A DNA stretch of 64,000 bases. It comes from an uncultured Spirochaetaceae bacterium. Its GTDB lineage: Bacteria; Spirochaetota; Spirochaetia; Sphaerochaetales; Sphaerochaetaceae. Location: the NCBI GenBank assembly GCA_944389105.1, contig CALXLD010000022.1, positions 1 to 64,000 on the forward strand, read 5' to 3'. Of the stretch, positions 17,843 through 26,763 are shown piece by piece. Numbering within the stretch: position 1 is the stretch's first letter; the number at the start of each line of letters is the position of its first letter. The notes below the pieces were generated by a model. It ran no database searches and was not told where the DNA came from. It worked only from the letters and a program-made list of their open reading frames with translations. The translations under genes were made by a program, and so were the position numbers.

Positions 17843-19380
17843 CAGTTTCCCCTCCTCGTTCTTACGCTCTCAATATCAGGAGTGAAAAGCTCTCTCAGAT
17901 CGTTGAGGCCAAGGTGCATAAGCGCCATTCTGTCTATTCCAAGTCCCCATGCAAGCACAGGCTCCTTGATTCCAAGAGGCTCTGTTACTTCAGGGCGGAA
18001 TATACCGGAACCACCAAGCTCAAACCAGCCAAGGACAGGATGCTTGATATGAACCTCAATCGAAGGCTCTGTGAACGGGAAGTACCCAGGAACATACTTG
18101 ACTTCCTCAGCTCCTGCGATCTCCTCTGCAAACATCTTGAGAAGTCCGAGAAGATTCTTCAGGTTCACATCCTTTCCGACGACGATTCCCTCTGTCTGGT
18201 AGAAATCAGCACCATGTGTAGCATCGACCTGATCGTATCTGAAGCATCTGACAATACCGAAATACTTACCAGGGATATGGGCCTTTGTAAGCTGATGGGC
18301 AGAAAGAACTGTACCCTGGCTCCTCAATACCTGACGTCTGGTGAACTCATGATCAAAAGCATATCCCCATCCACGGGAACCGGTTTTCCATCCATTCTCA
18401 TGTGTAGCGGCAACCTGGCTGAGCCAAGGCTCCTCAATGCTTCTTGCATGAACAGGATCCTTCACATAATAGACATCATGGATATCCCTTGCAGAATGGA
18501 ACTGCGGCATAAAAAGAGCATCTCCGTTCCAGAACTCATTTTCTACAAGAGGACCATCGAATTCCTCAAATCCAAGAGCGGTAAGCTTGTCCTTCACCCA
18601 CTGCAGATACTCCGAGTATGCATTTCTGCGTCCAGGAATGAGTCTTGATGTCGGCGCATTTATTCCATATGGACGGAATGTACCGTTCTTCCATTCCCCA
18701 GTCTGCAGCATCTGCGGAGTAAGAACGCTGAATTCCTCCCCTGTGATATTAGCGCTTATGATTGCGGCCTTTGTCTCCTCTCCGGTTTCTGTAAGATGGA
18801 AGACAACCACATCTCTCTCCTGGATACGGAAAGGCGACGAGGAAGCTCCTCTCTTCTTTGCAAGAGGTGCTATGGCTTTCTTCTCAGCAGCCGACAGCTC
18901 GCTTTCATCCAGGAATCCTGCACCAGAAGCTTTATCAAGAATAGCTCTCTGATCTTTTATATCTTCAGGAAGTTCCCCTGCAACCTCTGCCTTTCTCTCA
19001 TCATTGAGTCTGAGAGCTCCTTTAGATGACAGAAGTCCGAATGCAGAACCTACATCGCTTTTCTCAAGGCCGAGAGCTTCCGCTATCTCAGGCATGGCGT
19101 GAGCACCCTTTTCCCCAAGGAATGCATAGATTCTCTCTGCAGGAAGACCTTCTTCCTTCATCCTGCGTCCTGTGTCAGTTAATTCATAGATGGTCTTCTT
19201 TGTTCTGGAGACCTCTTCAAGACATCCCTTCGCAGTAAGCCATGAGAATGCCTGGTTGCACTGTCCGACCTTATATCCCAAACCGCTGATGATGCTTTCT
19301 TCCGTGATATCCTCTCCGGATTCAACGAATCTGAGAAGCTTAACTTCCAGCGGATGCAGATTCTTCACATCGATATCCAT
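17842..19380 (-). CDS. pheS: Phenylalanyl-tRNA synthetase alpha subunit (archaeal/spirochaete type)
   Basis: 512 aa from ATG 19380 (GGAG 9 bases upstream). Residues 1-160 form winged-helix repeats (LHPLEVKLLRF, LTDTGRRMKEEG) that replace the bacterial coiled coil. The class II core follows: motif 2 around MPQFHSARDIHDVYYV, then RCFRYDQVDATH, and motif 3 near LAWGLGIDRMALM. It ligates Phe to tRNA-Phe as an alpha2-beta2 complex with PheT. The winged-helix N-terminus confirms the archaeal-type lineage. Confidence 0.93.
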   Translation of the reverse strand: MDIDVKNLHPLEVKLLRFVESGEDITEESIISGLGYKVGQCNQAFSWLTAKGCLEEVSRTKKTIYELTDTGRRMKEEGLPAERIYAFLGEKGAHAMPEIAEALGLEKSDVGSAFGLLSSKGALRLNDERKAEVAGELPEDIKDQRAILDKASGAGFLDESELSAAEKKAIAPLAKKRGASSSPFRIQERDVVVFHLTETGEETKAAIISANITGEEFSVLTPQMLQTGEWKNGTFRPYGINAPTSRLIPGRRNAYSEYLQWVKDKLTALGFEEFDGPLVENEFWNGDALFMPQFHSARDIHDVYYVKDPVHARSIEEPWLSQVAATHENGWKTGSRGWGYAFDHEFTRRQVLRSQGTVLSAHQLTKAHIPGKYFGIVRCFRYDQVDATHGADFYQTEGIVVGKDVNLKNLLGLLKMFAEEIAGAEEVKYVPGYFPFTEPSIEVHIKHPVLGWFELGGSGIFRPEVTEPLGIKEPVLAWGLGIDRMALMHLGLNDLRELFTPDIESVRTRRGN

Positions 19381-19434
19381 AATCTCTGCTCCTTCAGAAA
19401 TACAAAGGTGATTATATTGATAATGCAAGGAATT

Positions 19435-21378
19435 TCAAAGGGAGAGGAGCGAAAGTGCCGCATCTCTTATTCTTCTTTCGCTGATCAGCACCTCTTCTTC
19501 AAGTTTTCTGGGACATGGAAGGGGCATCGGAAGAGATGAAAGAACCACGGCAGATCCTGGTTTATAACACTGCGAAGAGGCAAAAACTGCAAGGACACTC
19601 TCCCCTACGCTCCCGGAAAGCGGTGTATCTTCAACAATCAGAGCTTTTCCTACGCGGTTAAACTCATTAAGCAGCGTTTCTCTATCAAGCGGATAGATTG
19701 TCGCAAGATCTATAAAGGTGATTCTGTCTCTGAGATCCGAAAGAGAAGACAAAGCAACGCTGAATGGTCTTGAGTATCCGACGACAAGAAGCTCCTTTCC
19801 TGATCCATGGACTATTGCCTTTCCAAGCGGAAGGTATGAATGCTCATCACCGATATCTCCTGATAATGAATAAAGGGCTTTATGCTCAAAGAAGAGTACA
19901 GGATTCCCATCTCTGGCAGCGCTCTTCAGAAGGGCTTTTGCAGAATACGGGTCTGATGGAGCTACGACCTTAAGCCCAGATATTCCAAGGAACATAGTCT
20001 CAAGAGACTGCGTATGCTGTGGTCCATGTCCAGTCATTCCTCCGATCGGAGTCCTGTAGATTACAGGACATGACAGCTGCCCGCCAGACATGAATCTGGC
20101 TTTCGCTGCATGGTTTATGATCGCATCGGATGCGAGAGTTGAGAAATCCCCATACATCAGCTCTACGATCGGATGCAGTCCAAGCATCGCAGAACCGGCG
20201 GCCATAGAAGTAAATCCTTCTTCAGATACAGGTGTCTCTATTATCTTATCAGGATATTTATCAATCAGCCCGGCAGTAACACCAAAGCATCCTCCGTATT
20301 TCCCGATATCCTCACCAAGCAGAAAAGCTCTGCTGTCTGAGGCAAGTATCTCAGAAAGCGCTTCCCTGATTGCGTCTCTGTATGTCCCTGCATGAAGCTT
20401 TCCTTTCCCGGATCCAGCGGGAATAGAAGGAGCATAGACAAGCTTCTCCATTTCGCTGACCGAAAGCCTATCCTCCATTACAGCCGCTGCTCTGGCACTG
20501 GCCTCTGCAACCTCTTTTTCCGCTTCCGCTTCAGCCTGTTCCAGCGATGATTCATCCGCGAGTCCAGATAAAACAAGGAAATTCCTGAAAAGAGCTACAG
20601 GATCCTTCTCCTTCCATTCCTTTTCCTCCTCCCTTGTTCTGTAAACGAGCTTGTCAGAACGGCTATGCCCGCACATCCTGTATGTCTCAGCTTCAATCAG
20701 AAATGGCGTATTACTGTCCAGGATATGGCGTCTCGCTGCAGAAACGGCCTCCTCAACAGCAAGGACATCATTTCCATCAACCTTCATTGAGGGGATAAGA
20801 AACCCTTCAGAACGTCTGTATATCCCATCAGAGGCTATCATTCTGTCTGCAGAGGCAGACATTCCGTAATGGTTGTTCTCAAGAAGGAAAAGAAGAGGCA
20901 GATGCCAGATAGAAGCAGCGTTCATCACCTCATAGAAAATCCCTCTGGAAGATGCACCGTCACCGAATATAGCAACGGCTATTGCATCTTCTTTCAGCCT
21001 TTTCAATGCAAATGCAAGGCCGCCGGCAAGCCCTATCCCGGAGCCAACAACTGCAGATGACCCAAGATTGCGTGTCGATATATCAGTCATGTGCATTGAG
21101 CCGCCAAGTCCTCTGCATAGACCAAAACGAGAACCAAGGACTTCCGAGAACATCCTGAAAAGATCGGAACCTCTGGCGACATTGTAGCCATGGCATCTAT
21201 GAGTGGGGACTATCCAGTCGTTTTCCTCAAGTGCCGCAGCCAAACCAGAAGAAACCCCTTCCTGCCCTATCGACAGATGGTATGTACCATAGATCAGACC
21301 CCTTTCTGCAAGCCTCTCAAGCTCCTTCTCGAAGAAACGCGAGCGGAGCATCGAAGAGTATAGGGATATATGATCCAT
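19435..21378 (-). CDS. Fused alpha-beta E1 of 2-oxoacid (pyruvate/acetoin-type) dehydrogenase
   Basis: 647 aa. Residues 1 to about 310 are an E1-alpha: the thiamine-diphosphate motif is GDGASSRGIFYEV ending in LLENN, with a phosphorylation-loop-like YRMCGHSRSD. Residues from about 330 are an E1-beta (LLGEDIGKYGGCFGVT, IIETPVSEEGFTSMAAGSAM, PIGGMTGHGPQHTQ, VVGYSRPFSVALSSL). Both halves are complete, so one chain replaces the usual two. No E2 (lipoyl) or E3 gene lies nearby, so the 2-oxoacid is undecided: pyruvate, acetoin or branched-chain. GGAGG lies five bases before ATG 21378. Confidence 0.85.
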   Translation of the reverse strand: MDHISLYSSMLRSRFFEKELERLAERGLIYGTYHLSIGQEGVSSGLAAALEENDWIVPTHRCHGYNVARGSDLFRMFSEVLGSRFGLCRGLGGSMHMTDISTRNLGSSAVVGSGIGLAGGLAFALKRLKEDAIAVAIFGDGASSRGIFYEVMNAASIWHLPLLFLLENNHYGMSASADRMIASDGIYRRSEGFLIPSMKVDGNDVLAVEEAVSAARRHILDSNTPFLIEAETYRMCGHSRSDKLVYRTREEEKEWKEKDPVALFRNFLVLSGLADESSLEQAEAEAEKEVAEASARAAAVMEDRLSVSEMEKLVYAPSIPAGSGKGKLHAGTYRDAIREALSEILASDSRAFLLGEDIGKYGGCFGVTAGLIDKYPDKIIETPVSEEGFTSMAAGSAMLGLHPIVELMYGDFSTLASDAIINHAAKARFMSGGQLSCPVIYRTPIGGMTGHGPQHTQSLETMFLGISGLKVVAPSDPYSAKALLKSAARDGNPVLFFEHKALYSLSGDIGDEHSYLPLGKAIVHGSGKELLVVGYSRPFSVALSSLSDLRDRITFIDLATIYPLDRETLLNEFNRVGKALIVEDTPLSGSVGESVLAVFASSQCYKPGSAVVLSSLPMPLPCPRKLEEEVLISERRIRDAALSLLSL

Positions 21379-21389
21379 CGAATCCTCCA

Positions 21390-21884
21390 TCAGTTGATAT
21401 ATGCACCAAGGATGCGTCCGATGAACATCCTGTGCCAGTCCTCCTGAGGATAGAGCCTCTTAACACTCTCGTCAATCATGGACTTTCCATCAATGACAGT
21501 CTCTGAAAGCTTCTGGCAGGTCATTATGAGATTAGCCTCCTCGAATGCAATCGCACCATCCACCTGGAATGGAGTGAGACCGGCCCCTTTTGCCTTATCG
21601 GTATCACGGCCTGAAACAGTGCCGCAGAAATCAAGAATATCCTTTTTTTCCGGAGGGAAGAATGAAAGAGAGAAAATATCTGCACGCTCCATGAAGCTCA
21701 GCGTATATCTCTGTTCTCTTACGAACACAAAAACTGCGGGAGCATTCCAGACATAACCAAGAGCACCCCACCCCGCCGTCATGGTATTCCAGTCGGAATC
21801 AACCCCTGCCGTGAGCAGGAAGTTCTCCTCGCCGATTACTGTGAATGGATTGAACTCCAGCTGATTCAGATTTATCCTCTGCAC
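21390..21884 (-). CDS. Flavin reductase-like FMN-binding protein
   Basis: 164 aa, GTG start with GGGAGG upstream. The split-barrel flavin-binding pattern is seen in NPFTVIGEENFLLTAG, DWNTMTAGWGALGYVW and FVREQRYTLSFMERADIFSLSFF. Family members reduce or store FMN, or act as small flavoprotein oxidoreductases; the partner is unknown. It lies 11 bp upstream of the E1 gene in the same direction, probably the same transcript. Confidence 0.8.
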   Translation of the reverse strand: MQRINLNQLEFNPFTVIGEENFLLTAGVDSDWNTMTAGWGALGYVWNAPAVFVFVREQRYTLSFMERADIFSLSFFPPEKKDILDFCGTVSGRDTDKAKGAGLTPFQVDGAIAFEEANLIMTCQKLSETVIDGKSMIDESVKRLYPQEDWHRMFIGRILGAYIN

Positions 21885-21993
21885 GCTCTTTTCCTCCCTT
21901 TTCTGATTATATCATATGAAAAACCTCATATCTTCTCAAAAACTCCAATCCTCTATAAACTGTGGATATCCCATTAGAATTCTGGAGCAGCAA

Positions 21994-22551
21994 ATGGCCG
22001 AATCAAAACCGTCGTTACCAGCCGATTTAAGGTGCGTTCTCATCGACGAAGAATCTATCAGAGAGCGCGTTCTTGCCCTCGCAGATGAAATCAACGAAGC
22101 GTATAAGGATATTACTGAACCCCTGATCCTCGTAGGAGTGCTGAAGGGGTCTTTTATATTCCTTGCAGATCTCTCCCGGCGCCTGACAATCCCCCATATC
22201 GTGGACTTCATTGCAATTTCCTCATATGGAAACAAGGGAGATAAACGAGGAGAAGTAAGGCTTCTGATGGACACAAGAGAGAATCTTGCAGGGCATCATG
22301 TCCTCATTGTCGAGGATATTCTGGATAGCGGTTCTACCCTTTCCTATCTTACGAAGGCTTTCAAGGCAAGAGGAACAAAGTCAGTGGAAACTGCTGTATT
22401 CCTTGATAAACCCGCACGCCATATCGTACCTGTTGATATCCGCTTCAGAGGATTCGAGATAGAAGATGTATGGGTTGTAGGTTATGGACTCGACTACAAG
22501 GAACGCTATAGAACGCTTCCTTTCATCGCAGAGATGATTCCGGAAAACTGA
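21994..22551 (+). CDS. hpt: Hypoxanthine phosphoribosyltransferase
   Basis: 185 aa from ATG 21994, which has GGAG six bases upstream; an in-frame Met at 21916 would add a non-homologous leader. PRPP loop: VLIVEDILDSGSTL. Other motifs: LVGVLKGSFIFLADL and the flexible loop SSYGNKGDKRGEV. The C-terminal DVWVVGYGLDYKERYR is typical. It salvages hypoxanthine (and guanine) to IMP/GMP. It is one base from a second phosphoribosyltransferase, followed by purA. Confidence 0.92.
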   Translation: MAESKPSLPADLRCVLIDEESIRERVLALADEINEAYKDITEPLILVGVLKGSFIFLADLSRRLTIPHIVDFIAISSYGNKGDKRGEVRLLMDTRENLAGHHVLIVEDILDSGSTLSYLTKAFKARGTKSVETAVFLDKPARHIVPVDIRFRGFEIEDVWVVGYGLDYKERYRTLPFIAEMIPEN

Positions 22552-22552
22552 T

Positions 22553-23122
22553 ATGATTGATAAGTTCTATGTAAGCTATAACACCGTTCACAAGCTGATT
22601 AAGAAGCTGGCAAAGCAGATCAACGAATCTGGTTTCGATCCGGATGTAATCGTTGCTATCGGATCCGGCGGCTTTATTCCCGCAAGAATCATCAAGACAT
22701 TCATAAACAGACCAATTTATGCTGTCGGAATCTCATACTATGGAATGGATCACAAGCACCGCGAGCATCCGACTAAAATCCAGTGGATTGATGAGGTCCA
22801 GTCCCAGCTGAGAGGAAAGAATGTCCTGCTGATTGATGAAGTCGATGATACCCGTGCAACTCTTGGCTATTGCGTAGGAGAACTTCTCTCTTATGAGCCA
22901 AAGGAAATCGCAGTGCTTGTCCTGCACAACAAGCTAAAGAAAAAGGATGTGGAATTCCCTCCTGAGATAAAGAGGTATTTCCCGGCCCTTGAAATCGAGG
23001 ATCTCTGGATAAAATATCCATGGGATGCAGAGGATATCGAGGAGCATACAGAGAAAGAAAAAGAGATGTTTGCCGAATTGAAAAAGCAAGGCAAGGAGGA
23101 TTTTCTGAATGAAATCATATAA
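22553..23122 (+). CDS. Second purine-type phosphoribosyltransferase
   Basis: 189 aa. Type I PRTase fold with PRPP motif NVLLIDEVDDTRATL (EVDD in place of the commoner E-D-I/V-D-T-G) and VIVAIGSGGFIPARII. It resembles the xanthine/guanine or yeast Hpt1-like branch rather than the paired Hpt, so it may cover guanine or xanthine. The gene is translationally coupled to hpt and overlaps purA by 14 bp. The pair plus PurA converts salvaged bases to IMP and onward to AMP. Confidence 0.85.
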   Translation: MIDKFYVSYNTVHKLIKKLAKQINESGFDPDVIVAIGSGGFIPARIIKTFINRPIYAVGISYYGMDHKHREHPTKIQWIDEVQSQLRGKNVLLIDEVDDTRATLGYCVGELLSYEPKEIAVLVLHNKLKKKDVEFPPEIKRYFPALEIEDLWIKYPWDAEDIEEHTEKEKEMFAELKKQGKEDFLNEII

Positions 23123-24395
23123 TGTAAATGCAGTAGTTGGTGTCCAGTGGGGCGATGAGGGCAAGGGACGTATCGTAGATTACCTTGCCTCCGATGCTGA
23201 GCTTGTTATCCGTTTCCAGGGCGGAGATAATGCAGGACACACTGTTATAAATGACAAGGGAAAGTTTGGTCTTCATATCCTTCCAAGCGGTATTTTCAAT
23301 CCAGATACCATGAATATCGTCGGTGCAGGCACCGTTGTTAATTTCGACAGGATGCATGAAGAGATTGAGAACATCAGAAAAACTGCTGGTCTTGATATAG
23401 ATAATGTCTTCATCGATGAAAGGGCTCACATAATAATGCCGTATCATATGGCACTGGATGGAGCTGAGGAAGGAAAGCGCAGCGACAAGGAAAAGATCGG
23501 AACAACAAAAAGAGGCATTGGTCCCTGCTACTCCGACAAGGCTGCACGAATGGGAATCAGGGCAGCAGACATAATGGATGAAGAGCGTCTTACAGCTCGT
23601 CTCAGCCTTATTCTCCCAAAGAAAAACAGGGATCTGGAATACTATGGTCTTGATACGGTAACCCTTGATGATATGCTTGCTAAGTGCAGAGCATGGAAGG
23701 CAGAATTCGGCCAGTACATCATCGATGCCGCTCCTGTAATCAGAGAAGCTGTGGAAAGCGGCAAGAAGATCCTCCTTGAAGGACAGCTTGGAATAATGAG
23801 GGACAATGACTGGGGAATCTATCCTTATACAACTTCCTCCAACCCGACAGTTGCAGGAGGCTGCAACGGCGCAGGAATTCCTCCACGCTGCATTTCCAAG
23901 GTTGTCGGCGTAGCAAAAGCCTACTCTACTTCAGTTGGCGGCGGTCCATACATGACAGAACTCTTCGACAAGGACGGGGAGAAGCTCAGAGATATCGGAC
24001 ATGAATATGGTGTAACAACCGGAAGGCCAAGACGCTGCGGATGGTTTGATGCAGTCGCTGCTGATTTTGCATGCTACATGAATGGCGTTACAGACATCGC
24101 TCTTACAAAGCTGGATGTACTCGATACATTCCCTGAAATCAAAGTATGTACCGGATATATGATTGATGGAGAATATTACAGCTATCTTCCGGAAACAAGA
24201 CTTCAGGAAAGGGCAAAGCCAATTTATGAGACTTTCAAAGGCTGGATGAGCGATACTACGAAATGCAGGAATTGGGATGAGCTTCCAGAGAACGCAAAGA
24301 CATACATTCTAGCTCTTGAAAAGCTTATGAATACCCACATAACCTACATCTCAGTAGGACCAGAACGTGATCAGCTGATCATCAGAGAAAAATAA
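23109..24395 (+). CDS. purA: Adenylosuccinate synthetase
   Basis: 428 aa. The GTP-binding glycine-rich start is VVGVQWGDEGKGRIVDYL, with GGDNAGHTV and the IMP loop GTTKRGIGPCYSDKAAR. The usual EGAQG element reads EGQLGIMRDNDWGIYPYTTS, a divergent version, but the GGPYMTEL and TTGRPRRCGW motifs are intact. It joins IMP and aspartate. It has AAGGAGG upstream and a terminator 21 bp after the stop, closing the salvage operon. Confidence 0.94.
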   Translation: MKSYNVNAVVGVQWGDEGKGRIVDYLASDAELVIRFQGGDNAGHTVINDKGKFGLHILPSGIFNPDTMNIVGAGTVVNFDRMHEEIENIRKTAGLDIDNVFIDERAHIIMPYHMALDGAEEGKRSDKEKIGTTKRGIGPCYSDKAARMGIRAADIMDEERLTARLSLILPKKNRDLEYYGLDTVTLDDMLAKCRAWKAEFGQYIIDAAPVIREAVESGKKILLEGQLGIMRDNDWGIYPYTTSSNPTVAGGCNGAGIPPRCISKVVGVAKAYSTSVGGGPYMTELFDKDGEKLRDIGHEYGVTTGRPRRCGWFDAVAADFACYMNGVTDIALTKLDVLDTFPEIKVCTGYMIDGEYYSYLPETRLQERAKPIYETFKGWMSDTTKCRNWDELPENAKTYILALEKLMNTHITYISVGPERDQLIIREK

Positions 24396-24416
24396 TCTGG
24401 AAAATTGATAATATCG

Positions 24417-24443
24417 GCAGGAAGAGCGATCTTCCTGCTTTTT
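24417..24443 (+). terminator. Terminator of hpt-PRT-purA
   Basis: GCAGGAAG (24417-24424) pairs with CTTCCTGC (24431-24438), then TTTTT. Confidence 0.88.
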
Positions 24444-24673
24444 CTGTTTCAGCTTTAAAAGAGACAGAAAAATACCTCCTGAATATAAGCACAGCCTGAT
24501 AAAACTTACAGAAACAGAATATTCATGAGTCCGACACATAAGAATATACCCTTCCTCGATAACAGAGAAATAACAAAGATTTATGGTATTCTTGATGAAC
24601 AGAATGAGCCTGACAGCTATTATTAAGACAGAATATATAGGGCCTCCAATGGAACCAGGCCGTAATGAATATC

Positions 24674-24705
24674 AGGAGGAATGAAACGACGCGTTCCTCC
24701 TTTTT
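24674..24705 (+). terminator. Second terminator before purB
   Basis: AGGAGGAA (24674-24681) pairs with TTCCTCCT (24694-24701), then TTTTT. The 230 bp between this and the purA terminator contain only a 33-codon frame (24525-24626) without a ribosome binding site. A terminator with no gene before it hints at a short untranslated transcript there. Confidence 0.8.
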
Positions 24706-24752
24706 CTTTGTCTTTTCCAAGGGTATAATCAACACGACAAGGAGAAAATATT

Positions 24753-26153
24753 ATGGAATATGATCACAGCACATATATAAGTCCGCTTACATGGAGATAT
24801 GGATCGGAGGAGATGAAGTATATTTTCTCTGAAGATCACAAAAGAAAGCTTCTGCGCCGTGTCTGGATTGCTCTTGCAAGAGCTGAATCAAAAGCTGGCC
24901 TGGTTTCTGAAGAACAGGTCAAAGAACTTGAAAGCCACAAGGACGATATAGACATAGACAGAGCCACAGAGATAGAAAATACAATACATCATGATCTGAT
25001 GGCTGAAATAAAAACATATGCTGAGCAGTGCCCTACGGCAGGAGGTATCATCCACCTCGGTGCTACGAGCATGGATGCACTGGATAATGCAGATGCAGTA
25101 CGTTTCAGAGAAGCCATGAAGCTTACGATTGAACGACTTGATAACCTAATAAGCATTCTTTCGGAGAAAGCCAGAGAATACAGGAATGTACCCACAATGG
25201 CCTTCACCCACATCCAGCCAGCAGAAATAACAACAATAGGATACAGGCTGTCACAGACGCTCCAGGATCTTGTGGACGACAGGAATAATGCGAAAGCGGT
25301 ACTGTCCTCAATCAAGGGAAAAGGCATGAAAGGTGCAGTAGGGACAGCTGCAAGCTATAAAGTACTGCTCTCTGGAACAGGAATCACAGCCGAAGAACTT
25401 GAGAAGATGGTAATGGATGAGCTTGGAATCGAAGCATTCCCAGCTGCAACGCAGACATACACAAGAAAACAGGATCTGAAAATCATAGCCGTCCTTTCAT
25501 CCATTGCTGCGACACTTCACAGATTCTCTCTTGATCTTAGAATCCTTCAGTCACCTCCGATAGGAGAATTCTCAGAACCATTCGGCACAAAGCAGGTAGG
25601 TTCATCTGCAATGCCTTTTAAGCGCAACCCTATCAACTCGGAGAAAATCTGCTCTCTGGCACGAATAGTCGAAGGCCAGTATCAGGCAGCCTGGATGAAT
25701 GCATCATCATCGATTCTTGAAAGAACTCTGGATGACAGTGCCAACAGAAGAATCTTCATTCCGGAAGCATTCATAGCGATGGATGAAATGCTGATGACAG
25801 AAACCAAGGTCGTAAAAGGAATGAATATACACAGTACGGCAACTGAGCGCCTGATGTCTGACTATGGCATCTTCGCTTCTACCGAAAGGCTTCTGATGGA
25901 ACTTGGAAGAAAAGGTGCAGACAGGCAGGAGATGCATGAGGTCATCAGAGAGGAATCCCTTGCGGCCTGGAAGAGCGTCCAGGAAGGAAAGGGAAATCCG
26001 CTGAAGGAAAACCTCATGAATGACAGCAGGATAAAAACATATCTTACTTCCGATGAGATAGCCACCCTGCTGGATGCACATGAATACACAGGAGATGCGG
26101 AAAGACGCACCGAAATGGTAATTGAAGAGGCCGAGAAAAGCCTCAGATCATAA
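24753..26153 (+). CDS. purB: Adenylosuccinate lyase
   Basis: 466 aa. Fumarase/aspartase superfamily signature GSSAMPFKRNPINSE, plus IIHLGATSMDALDNAD and AFTHIQPAEITTIGYR. It cleaves SAICAR and adenylosuccinate, so it serves both de novo synthesis and the PurA branch. Its own TATAAT (24724-24729) follows the upstream terminator, and AGGAG lies eight bases before ATG. Confidence 0.95.
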   Translation: MEYDHSTYISPLTWRYGSEEMKYIFSEDHKRKLLRRVWIALARAESKAGLVSEEQVKELESHKDDIDIDRATEIENTIHHDLMAEIKTYAEQCPTAGGIIHLGATSMDALDNADAVRFREAMKLTIERLDNLISILSEKAREYRNVPTMAFTHIQPAEITTIGYRLSQTLQDLVDDRNNAKAVLSSIKGKGMKGAVGTAASYKVLLSGTGITAEELEKMVMDELGIEAFPAATQTYTRKQDLKIIAVLSSIAATLHRFSLDLRILQSPPIGEFSEPFGTKQVGSSAMPFKRNPINSEKICSLARIVEGQYQAAWMNASSSILERTLDDSANRRIFIPEAFIAMDEMLMTETKVVKGMNIHSTATERLMSDYGIFASTERLLMELGRKGADRQEMHEVIREESLAAWKSVQEGKGNPLKENLMNDSRIKTYLTSDEIATLLDAHEYTGDAERRTEMVIEEAEKSLRS

Positions 26154-26763
26154 GCAGACCGGCTCTGAAAAGAGCAAAATAAAGTGCAGCTCTTATATAT
26201 CTTGTCGCGGTTGCGGGGATTACTTTCCTCGCATCCATTTTCAATGCTCCGGCAAGCACGCAGATCGTTGAGAACGGGAGGGGAAAAAGTCCTGCGATAA
26301 TAACGAACCAGACACCGTATTTCCTTATATAAGCCCCCCACTTCACCATCGCCTTCTCTGTGTATCTTCTTATGATAGGAATCTTATGCAGCAGGAGACC
26401 TATCGCATATGAGGTAATACCGCCAAGTGCGGATGCTGTTCCTATTATCGGCACAACAACGAAAGGATTCATAGAAGCCACAATCGGAAAAACGAAATCC
26501 GGAGATAATGGCAGGATGAGTGTATCGACAATATAGACGTAAAGAAAGATTCCAGGCAGACCGAAGTTCTCATTGTACCAGTCAACAGCTAGAGAATAAT
26601 TCTCTCCTCCGATAAGTTTCAGCACAATGAAGAATCCAAGGAAAATAAGAATAATCGGAATAGCGCCAAGCAATGCGATCTTCTTCCAGTTCAGATGCAC
26701 ATCCTTATACGCATCCTGCCTATTGTCCTCTTCCGTATCCAGTTTATGAGCTCCTTCACCCAT
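26143..26763 (-). CDS. DedA/VTT-domain membrane protein
   Basis: 206 aa from ATG 26763 (GGGAG eight bases upstream). Membrane segments lie near residues 30-52 and 70-180. The VTT (SNARE-associated/DedA) pattern is present: FVFPIVASMNPFVVVPIIGTA, GGITSYAIGLLLHK, then the amphipathic GLFPLPFSTICVLAGAL. DedA proteins act in membrane lipid or undecaprenyl-phosphate flipping. It overlaps purB tail to tail by 11 bp and AlaX by 8 bp on its own strand. Confidence 0.8.
   Translation of the reverse strand: MGEGAHKLDTEEDNRQDAYKDVHLNWKKIALLGAIPIILIFLGFFIVLKLIGGENYSLAVDWYNENFGLPGIFLYVYIVDTLILPLSPDFVFPIVASMNPFVVVPIIGTASALGGITSYAIGLLLHKIPIIRRYTEKAMVKWGAYIRKYGVWFVIIAGLFPLPFSTICVLAGALKMDARKVIPATATRYIRAALYFALFRAGLLMI

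Noticed and set aside
24525..24626. 33-codon ORF between purA and purB
   Set aside because: No Shine-Dalgarno, no leaderless -10 at the right spacing, and no recognisable protein features.
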